Shown: one piece after another, positions 29,642 through 37,888 of the stretch
How positions within the stretch are numbered: position 1 is the first letter of the stretch
Layout: each line of letters begins with the position of its first letter
Notes under the pieces: generated by a model
Database searches by the model: none
Told to the model about the DNA's origin: nothing
What the model saw: the letters and a program-made list of their open reading frames with translations, nothing else
Assembly (NCBI RefSeq): GCF_030546575.1
Contig: NZ_JAUOTN010000002.1
Span: forward strand, 186,001 to 250,000
Source: Pontibacter coccineus
GTDB lineage: Bacteria > Bacteroidota > Bacteroidia > Cytophagales > Hymenobacteraceae
Direction: 5' to 3'
Length of the DNA: 64,000 bases
Position numbers and translations under genes: made by a program

Positions 29642-30313
29642 ATGTCAGGAGAAGAACTTGCTACCTATATAGACCACACCATCCTGCGCCCTGATGCAAC
29701 AGTAGAGCAGGTGTTGCAGCTGTGTGACGAGGCCCGTGACTTCGGTTTTGCGGCGGTATGCGTGCCACCGTGCCACGTGCAGGCTGCCACTGAGCGCCTG
29801 GGACCGGGCGCTCGGGTAAAAGTGGCCACAGTGATCGGCTTTCCATTAGGTTATCAGCACCCGAAAGTAAAGATTCTGGAAATTCACCAGGCCATAGCCG
29901 ACGGTGCCAACGAGATTGATGTCGTGATGAACGTGTCGTTTTTCAAGTCTGGCAGGTATAGCGACATACAGAGCGAATTGAGCGACCTGGCCAACTTCTG
30001 CCATCTGGAAGAGGCGGAACTGAAGGTGATCATCGAGACGGCCTTGCTTTCGCAGGACGAGATTGCCAAGGCATGCGAGATATGTGCTGCGGCCGGGGTG
30101 GACTTTGTAAAGACATCGACAGGCTTTGCGTCGGGTGGTGCCCGGGTAGAGGATGTGCAACTGATGCGCCGCGTACTGCCAAACCACATCAAAATAAAAG
30201 CATCGGGCGGCATTAAAACATACGCCGATGCTGTCGCGTTAATTGAGGCTGGAGCCGACCGCCTAGGTTGCTCTGCCAGTATCCAAATTGTAAAACATGA
30301 ACAGAGCGCTTAG
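29642..30313 (+). CDS. deoC: Deoxyribose-phosphate aldolase
   Basis: Class I aldolase splitting 2-deoxyribose 5-phosphate into glyceraldehyde 3-phosphate and acetaldehyde, used in deoxynucleoside breakdown. 223 residues from the ATG at 29642; a TTG at 29630 is less likely. Schiff-base Lys157 in FVKTSTGF, Lys186 in IKIKASGGI and Asp93 in NEIDVVMN are present, with YIDHTILRPDAT at the N-terminus. Its last 17 bases overlap the next gene. Confidence 0.96.
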   Translation: MSGEELATYIDHTILRPDATVEQVLQLCDEARDFGFAAVCVPPCHVQAATERLGPGARVKVATVIGFPLGYQHPKVKILEIHQAIADGANEIDVVMNVSFFKSGRYSDIQSELSDLANFCHLEEAELKVIIETALLSQDEIAKACEICAAAGVDFVKTSTGFASGGARVEDVQLMRRVLPNHIKIKASGGIKTYADAVALIEAGADRLGCSASIQIVKHEQSA

Positions 30314-30803
30314 TTTTCTTTTTATCATTGCCCTGATAGTGTCGTCGGCCTGCAAGCCCTCGGCAGAGGCCCGCACTAGCTCACCGGACAAAATCAGTGC
30401 CCGTGTAGTGGACGACATCAGCGTATACCGTCCTACCTACCCAGCCGATGATGCCAATGCTCCGGCAGCTGCCAGGATAGAACCCACGAACCATGCGAAT
30501 GCCAAGTTAGCTGTACTGATGGATTCAGTGGCCAGCGTCAACAAGAACATACGCTATGCACAGGGCTACCGTATTCTGGCTTACAACGGCTCGGAACGCC
30601 ATATCGTGATGGACCTGCGCAAAGCGATCATTGCACGCGTGCCGGAACAGAAGGACTACCTGACTTACCAGCAACCGAACTTCAGGCTCAAGATAGGCGA
30701 CTACTTCAGCCGTATAGAGGCACAGCAGGTGCTCAACCAGATCAGCGACCTGATACCCAACGCGCACATTGTGCAGGACCAGATCAACATACCGAAGAAC
30801 TAA
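30297..30803 (+). CDS. SPOR-like lipoprotein
   Basis: 168 residues. The N-terminus (MNRALSFLFIIALIVSSACK) is a lipoprotein signal with Cys19 as the likely acylation site. After a disordered, Pro/Ala-rich segment, residues 70-165 resemble a SPOR-type domain (YAQGYRILAYNGSERH, FRLKIGDYFSRIEAQQVLNQ), which binds denuded peptidoglycan in other proteins. Translation is probably coupled to deoC through a 17-base overlap in another frame. A terminator follows. Confidence 0.82.
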   Translation: MNRALSFLFIIALIVSSACKPSAEARTSSPDKISARVVDDISVYRPTYPADDANAPAAARIEPTNHANAKLAVLMDSVASVNKNIRYAQGYRILAYNGSERHIVMDLRKAIIARVPEQKDYLTYQQPNFRLKIGDYFSRIEAQQVLNQISDLIPNAHIVQDQINIPKN

Positions 30804-30832
30804 GGTATAGCGGTCCGCTACAAGGTATACAG

Positions 30833-30866
30833 CGTTGCAGTTGCTTAGGCGGCTGCAACGTTTTTC
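30833..30866 (+). terminator. Rho-independent terminator after the SPOR-like gene
   Basis: CGTTGCAG / CTGCAACG stem with a 12-base loop, followed by TTTTTCTTTT. It also abuts the next promoter. Confidence 0.87.
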
Positions 30867-30870
30867 TTTT

Positions 30871-30878
30871 TATATTTG
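30871..30878 (+). promoter_or_regulatory. Probable promoter (-7 element) of the M20 gene
   Basis: TATATTTG fits TAnnTTTG, immediately after the terminator T tract and 46 bases before the ATG. Confidence 0.55.
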
Positions 30879-30924
30879 ACAGATTGGAATAAGGACAGTA
30901 GTGCCTTATCGCTGAAATACTTAC

Positions 30925-32127
30925 ATGATTCAACTCGCACAGAAAATAAAAGAGCTGGCCACGACCTATACTCAGGATACAGTAGGTATACGCCGGCACA
31001 TCCACGCCAATCCGGAGCTTTCCTTTGAAGAGCATAACACAGCCGCTTATGTAGAGCAGGTGCTGCAAAGCTATGGCCTGGAAACAGCGCGTATGGCTAA
31101 TACGGGTGTGGTAGCTTTGATTAAAGGAAGAAACCCGGAAAGCAAAACCATTGCCCTGCGTGCCGACTTGGATGCGCTGCCAATCACAGAGCAAAACGCC
31201 GTGGATTACAGATCGAAGAACGAAGGCGTAATGCATGCCTGCGGACACGATGTGCACACGGCCTCTTTGCTGGGCGCGGCCCGCATTCTGCAGGAACTGC
31301 GCGGAGAGTTTGAAGGCACCGTGAAGCTGGTGTTCCAGCCAGGGGAGGAGAAATTTCCGGGTGGAGCCTCCGTTATGATTAAAGAGGGGGTACTGCAGCA
31401 GCCTGCCCCATCAGGTATAATCGGCCAGCACGTGTTTCCAATGCTGCCGGCAGGTAAGGTCGGTTTCCGGTCAGGTATGTACATGGCCAGCGCCGACGAG
31501 ATCTACATCACTGTGAAAGGCAAAGGCGGTCATGCGGCCCTGCCAGAGCTTAATGTGGATCCGGTCCTGATCACATCGCATCTGATCGTAGCCCTGCAGC
31601 AGATCGTGAGCCGCCATGCCAGCCCTAAAGTGCCGACGGTGCTCTCCTTTGGAAAAGTGGAAGCCCTGGGTGCCACCAACGTGATTCCGAACGAGGTGAA
31701 GGTAGAAGGCACTTTCAGGACCATGGATGAGGTATGGCGCAAAGAGGCGCACCGCCGTATACGCAAACTGGCCGAAGGGCTCTGCGAAAGCATGGGCGGC
31801 AGCTGCGACATCGACATCAAGTTTGGCTACCCTTTCCTGAAGAATGACCCTGACCTGACCGGCCGTGCCCGCGAGGCGGCAGCGCTATACCTTGGGGAGG
31901 AAAACGTGGTGGACCTTGACCTGTGGATGGGAGCCGAGGATTTTGCCTATTACTCGCAGGAAGTGGCTGCCTGCTTCTACCGGCTGGGTACCCGCAATGA
32001 GGCGCGCGGCATCACCTCTGGCGTGCATACCCCAACGTTCGACATTGACGAAGCCGCGCTGGAAACCGGCAGCGGGCTGATGGCCTGGATTGCCGTACAG
32101 GAATTGGAAGCTCAAACAGTAGGATAA
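30925..32127 (+). CDS. M20 family metallo-amidohydrolase
   Basis: 400 residues of the M20D (hippurate/IAA-amino acid/N-acyl-amino acid amidohydrolase) type. The zinc site residues are seen in ACGHDVHTASLLGAA (about 95-109) and FQPGEEKFPGGASVM (about 137-151), with IRRHIHANPELSFEEHNTAA near the N-terminus and WMGAEDFAYYSQEV near residue 335. It probably frees amino acids from N-acyl conjugates; the natural substrate is unknown. A DUF2490 gene follows six bases later. Confidence 0.92.
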   Translation: MIQLAQKIKELATTYTQDTVGIRRHIHANPELSFEEHNTAAYVEQVLQSYGLETARMANTGVVALIKGRNPESKTIALRADLDALPITEQNAVDYRSKNEGVMHACGHDVHTASLLGAARILQELRGEFEGTVKLVFQPGEEKFPGGASVMIKEGVLQQPAPSGIIGQHVFPMLPAGKVGFRSGMYMASADEIYITVKGKGGHAALPELNVDPVLITSHLIVALQQIVSRHASPKVPTVLSFGKVEALGATNVIPNEVKVEGTFRTMDEVWRKEAHRRIRKLAEGLCESMGGSCDIDIKFGYPFLKNDPDLTGRAREAAALYLGEENVVDLDLWMGAEDFAYYSQEVAACFYRLGTRNEARGITSGVHTPTFDIDEAALETGSGLMAWIAVQELEAQTVG

Positions 32128-32133
32128 CCGAAA

Positions 32134-32910
32134 ATGAAAAAACTATACCTGATTCTCTTACTGGCTGTGTTGCCGCTTTTGAGCCATGCTCAGAGCAAAG
32201 TAAGTGCGCCTACCGCCCTCTGGCCCGAGCTGCAACTGAGCTACGGCTTGGGCGAAAGTGGCCTGTTGTTTCTGCAGAATCAGTACCGCATCAACACCGA
32301 CGGCCGCTACAATGGGGTGGGTAGCTTCGAGCGCATCGAGTTCACGCTGGGCTACGAGCACACCTTTACGGAGCACTGGCTGGCGGGTGCTATGTTCCGC
32401 TACGCCAAGGAAGACATGCCCTCGAGCAATTTCACGTCGGCTTTCCTCCGCCATGCCGGCACCATCAAAGGCTTATACTTCAACAAACAGCTGACGCTCG
32501 ATTACGTGAACCAGGAGCGCCGCGATCCATTCGCACGGTTCAGGCTGGGTGCGGAGCTGGGCAAACGGCTTCCATTGGGCGAGCGCTTTATCACACCATC
32601 CCTGTCGTATGAGTTGTTGGTGGTAAAGGATTTTGGGGAAGAAACGAACGAGCTGCTGGTACGCACCATCGACCGGACCCGCCTCAGATTAGACGCCACC
32701 TACGAGATCAGCGACAAGATCCGCGTTACGCCTTACTTCCTGCGCCAGACCGACTACTATTTTGTGGAAGTGAGTCCGAAATATGATGAAGACGGGGTGC
32801 TGGTCGAGCAGGGCTATACCACGAAGCGAAACCGCATCTCGCCTGTGTTTGGGCTGGAGCTGAAGTATACCTTCAACAGATCCATCTCTACAGCCAGCTA
32901 TACCTACTAG
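32134..32910 (+). CDS. DUF2490-type outer-membrane protein
   Basis: 258 residues with a signal peptide (MKKLYLILLLAVLPLLSHAQ). The body has alternating polar/aromatic strands expected of a small beta-barrel (WPELQLSYGLGESGLLFLQN, GYEHTFTEHWLAGAMFRYA, KIRVTPYFLRQTDYYFVEV), ending in an aromatic residue (TASYTY). This fits DUF2490. It is likely in the outer membrane; function unknown. Probably cotranscribed with the M20 gene. Confidence 0.82.
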   Translation: MKKLYLILLLAVLPLLSHAQSKVSAPTALWPELQLSYGLGESGLLFLQNQYRINTDGRYNGVGSFERIEFTLGYEHTFTEHWLAGAMFRYAKEDMPSSNFTSAFLRHAGTIKGLYFNKQLTLDYVNQERRDPFARFRLGAELGKRLPLGERFITPSLSYELLVVKDFGEETNELLVRTIDRTRLRLDATYEISDKIRVTPYFLRQTDYYFVEVSPKYDEDGVLVEQGYTTKRNRISPVFGLELKYTFNRSISTASYTY

Positions 32911-33041
32911 TTCCTGAAAAATTGACAGGAAAGGCTGGTTTATACCTTTAATATAAATGACATTATTTCATGATTTGATAAAATAATCCGGCTGGCAGGC
33001 TATTCGCTATACCCTTCTTGTATTGAAAACAACAACTTAAA

Positions 33042-33050
33042 AAAAGGAGG
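33042..33050 (+). promoter_or_regulatory. Strong Shine-Dalgarno site of the Hsp20 gene
   Basis: AAAAGGAGG sits a few bases upstream of the ATG at 33056. Most genes in this window have no such site, so translation of this stress gene may be set differently. Confidence 0.7.
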
Positions 33051-33055
33051 TAGCT

Positions 33056-33550
33056 ATGGTACTCAGAAAATATAATGGCATGCAGAATGACGTGCCGCAG
33101 ACTTTCAGCTCCATGCTGGACAGATTCTTCAACGAGTCTGTAAACTCAAGAGGCTTTTCCGGCTTTACGCCACATGTGGATGCCTGCGAAACCGAGAATG
33201 GTTACGAGATCGAGGTAGCCCTGCCCGGCATTCGCAAAGAGGACGTTGCCATCGATTTTCAGGAAGGCAAGCTGACCATTTCAGGTGAGCGCCGTTTCGA
33301 GAAGAAAGAGGAAGGGCGCCGCTACCAGATGCTGGAAACCCAGTACGGTACATTCTCCCGCTCTTTCTACCTGCCTGACAACGTGAACCCGGACAAGATC
33401 TCGGCCCAGTTGCAGGACGGCGTGCTGCTGGTAAACGTGCCAAAAGACGAGCACAAAACCATGAAGCGTCAGATCACGATTGCAGGTGGCGAGGAAGCCA
33501 AACAGAACGCCAAGCAAAAACGCGTGACTGCTTCTGAGGATGGTAAATAA
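33056..33550 (+). CDS. Small heat-shock protein, Hsp20/alpha-crystallin family
   Basis: 164-residue holdase chaperone. The alpha-crystallin domain spans about residues 39-142, from VDACETENGYEIEVALPGIR through KLTISGERRFEKKEEG to the beta-9 segment DGVLLVNVPKD. The C-terminal tail QITIAGGEEAKQNAKQKRV has an I-T-I motif in the position of the usual I-x-I. A run of A plus AAGGAGG lies seven bases before the ATG, a textbook Shine-Dalgarno site that is unusual for this phylum. Confidence 0.95.
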   Translation: MVLRKYNGMQNDVPQTFSSMLDRFFNESVNSRGFSGFTPHVDACETENGYEIEVALPGIRKEDVAIDFQEGKLTISGERRFEKKEEGRRYQMLETQYGTFSRSFYLPDNVNPDKISAQLQDGVLLVNVPKDEHKTMKRQITIAGGEEAKQNAKQKRVTASEDGK

Positions 33551-33571
33551 CAATTAGGAATATAAATTGAT

Positions 33572-33605
33572 AAAAAGGAGGCTACCAAAACTGGCCTCCT
33601 TTTTG
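33572..33605 (+). terminator. Rho-independent terminator after Hsp20
   Basis: AAAAAGGAGG / CCTCCTTTTT with a 13-base loop, then TTG. The stem repeats the AAAAAGGAGG sequence of the upstream Shine-Dalgarno site, so its right arm could also pair with that site. Confidence 0.88.
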
Positions 33606-33734
33606 TTATAAAAATGTTAAAGAGTGCAAATTGCCTTGACTAGGTATACTGCCGTATAGTATATTAGCGTTAAAGGTTTGTTATATATATAATTCTTAAT
33701 ATTTAAAACCCATCAATCAGAAGGAGTTCAATAC

Positions 33735-35228
33735 ATGAAGACGAAACAGTTTATTGTTGGCCTCACACTTTCGGCGCTAATGGGCGGCGGTGTGGCAGTA
33801 GGCAGCTATAAGTTGCTGGAGAATGATAGTCCGCAGGGGGTAGAGACTCAACAGCAGTACCCAACCGTACGTTACACAAGCGACATGCGCAGCAGCGACG
33901 TCATTGTGCCGGAAGGGCTTAACTTTATTAAAGCAGCGCAGGTAACCACGCCTGCCGTCGTGCACGTTATGACCGAGTATAGCGTGCGTTCAGCGCAGCG
34001 CAGCAACACGCCCATGGATCCGTTCCTGCGTGAGTTCTTTGGCGACGGTTTTGGCGAGCAGGTGCCGCGTGGTCCGCAAATGGGCTCAGGCTCGGGTGTG
34101 ATCATTGCCTCTAACGGCTACATCGTTACCAACAACCACGTAATCGACCGTGCCGATAAAATAGAAGTGACGCTGGACGACAAGCGCAAGTTTGAAGCCA
34201 CGCTGGTAGGCACCGACCCAACAACAGACCTGGCCCTGCTGAAGATCAACGCCGACAAACTGCCTGTGATCCGCTACGGTAACTCCGACGAACTGCAGGT
34301 AGGTGAGTGGGTGCTGGCCGTGGGTAACCCCATGAACCTGACCTCTACGGTAACAGCAGGTATCGTGAGCGCCAAAGGCCGTAATATTAACATATTGCGC
34401 ACCAGCCAGAACCGCGACCTGAGCATTGAATCGTTCATCCAGACGGATGCAGCCGTGAACCCGGGAAACAGTGGTGGCGCCTTGGTGAACCTGAACGGTG
34501 ACCTGGTAGGCATCAACACAGCCATCGCTTCGCAGACAGGCTCTTTTGCCGGTTACTCTTTTGCCGTGCCATCTGCGCTTGTAAGCAAGGTAGTGGATGA
34601 TCTGCTGAAGTATGGTGAGGTGCAGCGTGCCCTGCTGGGCGCCGAAATCCGCGAAATTGATGCCGCCTTTGCAAAAGAAAAGAACCTGAACACTCTCAAT
34701 GGGGTGTACCTGAATCTTGTGGAAGAAGGCGGTGCGAAAGAAGCCGGGCTCCGTGCCGGCGATGTGATCACGGCGATCAACGATGTGAAAGTAGCCCGAT
34801 CTTCGCAGTTGCTGGAGCAGGTAGCCCGCTACCGCCCTGGTGATAAAGTGAAGGTGGAGTACCTGCGAGACGGTAAGACCCGCACAGCTAATGTGACGCT
34901 CAAAAACGTTAACAACAGTACTGAAATATCCAAGCGCAGCACAGCCAACTCCGTAACGTTTGACGGCGCTACCTTTGAAGCGTTGAGCAAACAGGAAATG
35001 AACAAACTGGGCATAGACGGCGGTGCCAAGATTTCCAATGTGGACAAGAGCAAGTTCCGCGATACCGGTATGAAGGACGGATTCATCATCACCCGCATCG
35101 ACAAGTATGCCGTGAATGTGCCAACCGATGTGGAGCGCCACCTGAAGAACTTCGAAACCGGCGTCGTTTACATCGAAGGTGTGTACCCTGACGGTCTCAA
35201 AGCTTACTACCCGATCGGGAAACGCTAA
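33735..35228 (+). CDS. DegP/HtrA-family serine protease
   Basis: 497-residue periplasmic protease/chaperone of the Do family. A signal or anchor segment lies at residues 5-25. The trypsin-like domain has the triad His135 (TNNHVID), Asp165 (TTDLALL) and Ser246 (NPGNSGGAL). Two PDZ domains follow: residues about 300-385 (EGGAKEAGLRAGDVITAIND) and 405-495 (ISNVDKSKFRDTGMKDGFII). It removes misfolded envelope proteins. AAGGAG lies nine bases before the ATG. Its position next to hsp20 suggests a shared envelope or heat stress theme. Confidence 0.94.
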   Translation: MKTKQFIVGLTLSALMGGGVAVGSYKLLENDSPQGVETQQQYPTVRYTSDMRSSDVIVPEGLNFIKAAQVTTPAVVHVMTEYSVRSAQRSNTPMDPFLREFFGDGFGEQVPRGPQMGSGSGVIIASNGYIVTNNHVIDRADKIEVTLDDKRKFEATLVGTDPTTDLALLKINADKLPVIRYGNSDELQVGEWVLAVGNPMNLTSTVTAGIVSAKGRNINILRTSQNRDLSIESFIQTDAAVNPGNSGGALVNLNGDLVGINTAIASQTGSFAGYSFAVPSALVSKVVDDLLKYGEVQRALLGAEIREIDAAFAKEKNLNTLNGVYLNLVEEGGAKEAGLRAGDVITAINDVKVARSSQLLEQVARYRPGDKVKVEYLRDGKTRTANVTLKNVNNSTEISKRSTANSVTFDGATFEALSKQEMNKLGIDGGAKISNVDKSKFRDTGMKDGFIITRIDKYAVNVPTDVERHLKNFETGVVYIEGVYPDGLKAYYPIGKR

Positions 35229-35244
35229 GATTTAACCATTCAAC

Positions 35245-35284
35245 AAAAAAGCTTCTGCCAGGCAAGGCGGGAGCTTTTTTGTTT
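35245..35284 (+). terminator. Rho-independent terminator after the DegP gene
   Basis: AAAAAAGCTTCTGCC / GGCGGGAGCTTTTTT with a 6-base loop and a few mispairs, then GTTTT. Confidence 0.87.
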
Positions 35285-35394
35285 TATTAGAACAGAAAAA
35301 AAGGCTATCTTCATGCTGCAGAGCTTCCTGCATACAGGAAATACTGCTTAGAAGATGTTTAAACACCTATAACCCGAAAATAACAGGTAGAATT

Positions 35395-36969
35395 ATGAAA
35401 CAAGCCATAGATGAAATGCCGATGACAAAGGCCATTGCCGATGTTCTGCAGGAGCTGGGTATAAAAGAACTGAACCCGGCCTACAGCACCGGTTTGAACT
35501 GGGGCGGCGAAAACAACAAAACAACCCGCGACATCCTGTCTCCTGCCGACGGCAACCTGATCGCGAGCGTGAACATGGCCACTGCCGACGACTACGAGCA
35601 AGTAGTGAAGACCGCGCAGGAAGCCTTTAAGGTATGGCGCACCGTGCCAGCTCCGAAGCGCGGCGATGTCGTGCGGCAGATCAGCAACAAGCTGCGTGAG
35701 CACAAAGAGGCGCTAGGCAAACTGGTGAGCTACGAGATGGGCAAGATCCTGCAGGAAGGCCTTGGCGAAGTGCAGGAGATGATCGACATCTGCGACTTCG
35801 CCGTTGGCCTGTCGCGCCAGTTGCACGGGTATACGATGCACTCCGAGCGTCCGCAGCACCGCATGTACGAGCAGTATCATCCGCTGGGCATCGTGGGTGT
35901 GATCTCAGCCTTCAACTTCCCGGTGGCGGTTTGGAGCTGGAACGCCATGCTGGCAGCCGTTTGCGGTGACGTGACCATCTGGAAACCATCTGAAAAAACA
36001 CCACTTACAGCCATTGCCTGTCAGCACATTATCCGCGACGTGTTGGCCGAAAATGAGTTGCCGGAGGGAATCTTCAACGTGATCATCGGGGATGCGGAGA
36101 TCGGCAGCCTGATGGCGCATGACACGCGTGTACCGCTTGTGTCGGCTACAGGCTCTACCCGCATGGGTAAGAAAGTAGGGGAGGCAGTTGGTGCCCGTCT
36201 GGGCAAATCTTTGCTGGAACTGGGCGGTAACAATGCCATCATCATCACTGAAAATGCCGACATCGAAATGGCGCTTCGTGCTGTGGTGTTCGGTGCCGTG
36301 GGTACCTGCGGGCAGCGCTGTACTTCTACCCGCCGCTTGATCGTGCACGAGAATGTGTTTGATCAGGTACGCGACCGATTGCTCAAGATTTACCCGAACC
36401 TGCCGATCGGTCACCCGCTGAGCGACACGACCCTGGTTGGTCCGCTGATCGACAAGGATGCCGTGAAGGCTTTCCTGAACGCGCTGGAAGAAGTGCAGGG
36501 CGAAGGCGGCAAGCTGCTGATCGGTGGCGAGGTGCTGGAAGGCGAGCAGTACGCAACCGGTACCTACGTGACGCCGGCCATTGTGGAGGCCGAGAACCAT
36601 TACCACATGGTGCAGGAAGAGACCTTTGCCCCGATCCTATACCTGATCAGGTATAGCGGTGACGTGGAGAATGCCATCGACATTCAAAACGGGGTGAAGC
36701 AAGGTTTGTCTTCGTCCATCTTCTCAACCAACCTACTGGAAACAGAAGCCTTCCTGACCCATTGGGGTTCAGACTGCGGTATAGCCAACGTGAACATCGG
36801 CACGTCCGGTGCCGAGATCGGTGGTGCCTTCGGGGGTGAGAAAGACACAGGCGGCGGGCGCGAGTCCGGTTCTGATGCCTGGAGAATCTACATGCGTCGT
36901 CAGACCAACACCATCAACTACAGCCGCGAGCTGCCACTGGCACAGGGCATCAAGTTTGATATTGGGTAG
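35395..36969 (+). CDS. ALDH7-type aldehyde dehydrogenase (piperideine-6-carboxylate dehydrogenase-like)
   Basis: 524 residues. NAD-binding and catalytic parts show GVISAFNFPVAVWSWNAML (about 168-186), WKPSEKTPL, GSTRMGKKVGE, general base Glu275 (LLELGGNNA) and catalytic Cys309 (GTCGQRCTSTRR). The pattern, including SGAEIGGAFGGEKDTGGGRE near the end, is that of ALDH7/AmaB enzymes, which oxidise alpha-aminoadipic semialdehyde in lysine breakdown. No other lysine-degradation gene is adjacent. Translation could also begin at an ATG 24 bases downstream. Confidence 0.9.
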   Translation: MKQAIDEMPMTKAIADVLQELGIKELNPAYSTGLNWGGENNKTTRDILSPADGNLIASVNMATADDYEQVVKTAQEAFKVWRTVPAPKRGDVVRQISNKLREHKEALGKLVSYEMGKILQEGLGEVQEMIDICDFAVGLSRQLHGYTMHSERPQHRMYEQYHPLGIVGVISAFNFPVAVWSWNAMLAAVCGDVTIWKPSEKTPLTAIACQHIIRDVLAENELPEGIFNVIIGDAEIGSLMAHDTRVPLVSATGSTRMGKKVGEAVGARLGKSLLELGGNNAIIITENADIEMALRAVVFGAVGTCGQRCTSTRRLIVHENVFDQVRDRLLKIYPNLPIGHPLSDTTLVGPLIDKDAVKAFLNALEEVQGEGGKLLIGGEVLEGEQYATGTYVTPAIVEAENHYHMVQEETFAPILYLIRYSGDVENAIDIQNGVKQGLSSSIFSTNLLETEAFLTHWGSDCGIANVNIGTSGAEIGGAFGGEKDTGGGRESGSDAWRIYMRRQTNTINYSRELPLAQGIKFDIG

Positions 36970-36972
36970 TGC

Positions 36973-37085
36973 GTCTGAATCCGGATTTTCAGGATTTCTT
37001 ATCGGATGAACTTCAAAATCCTCAAATTCTGAACTATCGGATGCTAACTTTTGGGAATCCCTAAATTTTGCAAATTCTGAACATT
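36973..37085. repeat. GTCTGAATC-type repeat and degenerate tandem units
   Basis: The first 25 bases match 25175-25196. They are followed by two degenerate units, each with TATCGGATG and CAAATTCTGAAC. The block begins three bases after the ALDH stop. Confidence 0.65.
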
Positions 37086-37089
37086 ACAG

Positions 37090-37118
37090 GCCAGCTCCAT
37101 TTGGAGCTGGCTTTTTTT
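37090..37118 (+). terminator. Rho-independent terminator after the ALDH gene
   Basis: GCCAGCTC / GAGCTGGC stem with a 6-base loop, followed by TTTTTTT. Confidence 0.9.
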
Positions 37119-37190
37119 GTGGCTATACCTGACAAATAAGTAAAGCGCCGTAATGCAGCCGTGAGCAACGGATAATTTTTAAAAATATTT

Positions 37191-37206
37191 TGCAACTTGA
37201 TGCAAC
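37191..37206 (+). promoter_or_regulatory. TGCAAC direct repeat upstream of the ECF sigma gene
   Basis: TGCAAC at 37191 and 37201, one helical turn apart, with related GCAA sequences nearby (37163, 37212). This may be an activator or ECF-type promoter element for the sigma operon. Inference only. Confidence 0.3.
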
Positions 37207-37321
37207 CCAACGCAATTACCTGTGTCTTTAGTGCAGATAGAATGAAGGGAGGGGCAAAATTAAGATGAAGTAAGAGAATAGGTCGACTAACAAGGTAAAT
37301 AGAACGATAAACGAGGCGATT

Positions 37322-37879
37322 TTGGAAAAAGGCATTTTTCAGGATGTAAATGCACAGGTTGTGCAGCGCTGCAGGGCAGGGGATAACCGTGCCCAGTATG
37401 AGCTTTACAAACTGTATTCCAAGGCCATGTTTAACGTGAGCATGCGCATCACCAACGACTATGCCGAGTCCGAAGATGTGTTGCAGGAAGCCTTCATCAG
37501 TGCCTTTAAAAACTTACATTCTTACAAAGCAGAAGCTTCATTCGGGAGCTGGCTCAAGCGGATCGTGATCAATGCATCGGTCAACGCCGTGCGCAAACGG
37601 CGCTCGGAGCTGGTGCCGCTCGAAGACCGGCTGGCTGAGGACGTACCTGAGGAAGAGTACGACGATGACACAGAGTGGCAGGTAGAGCAGGTGCGTCGCG
37701 CCATACAGCGCTTGCCTGACGGCTACAGAGTGGTGCTCAGCCTATACCTGCTGGAAGGCCTCGACCATGCTGAAATAGGAGAGGTGCTGGGTATAAGCGA
37801 GTCTACTTCGAAGTCGCAGTACAGCAGGGCCCGCAAGAAGCTCCTGGAGATTATGAAAGACACACATTCCATGGCCTAG
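37322..37879 (+). CDS. ECF-family RNA polymerase sigma factor
   Basis: 185 residues. Sigma region 2 spans about 12-80 (VQRCRAGDNRAQYELYKLYS, MRITNDYAESEDVLQEAFIS, SFGSWLKRIVINASVN). After an acidic linker, region 4 lies at about 122-180 (AIQRLPDGYRVVLSLYLLEG, AEIGEVLGISESTSKSQYSR). The start is taken as TTG at 37322: there is no earlier in-frame ATG or GTG before a stop, and the next ATG would remove part of region 2. Two genes follow closely, the first probably its anti-sigma factor. Confidence 0.92.
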   Translation: MEKGIFQDVNAQVVQRCRAGDNRAQYELYKLYSKAMFNVSMRITNDYAESEDVLQEAFISAFKNLHSYKAEASFGSWLKRIVINASVNAVRKRRSELVPLEDRLAEDVPEEEYDDDTEWQVEQVRRAIQRLPDGYRVVLSLYLLEGLDHAEIGEVLGISESTSKSQYSRARKKLLEIMKDTHSMA

Positions 37880-37888
37880 CCGTGGTCA

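Larger units (their letters stand above)
36970..37321. other. 352-base spacer with repeats, terminator and sigma-gene leader
   Basis: From left: a GTCTGAATC-type repeat (36973-36997), two imperfect copies of a unit holding TATCGGATG and CAAATTCTGAAC (36998-37085), a terminator (37090-37118), a CTATACC motif, and a TGCAAC direct repeat (37191-37206) upstream of the sigma factor gene. No coding frame is convincing. Confidence 0.7.

Noticed and set aside
34086-35141. Long open frame on the minus strand opposite the DegP gene
   Set aside because: It mirrors a clear serine protease with all catalytic residues; the antisense product has no family features.
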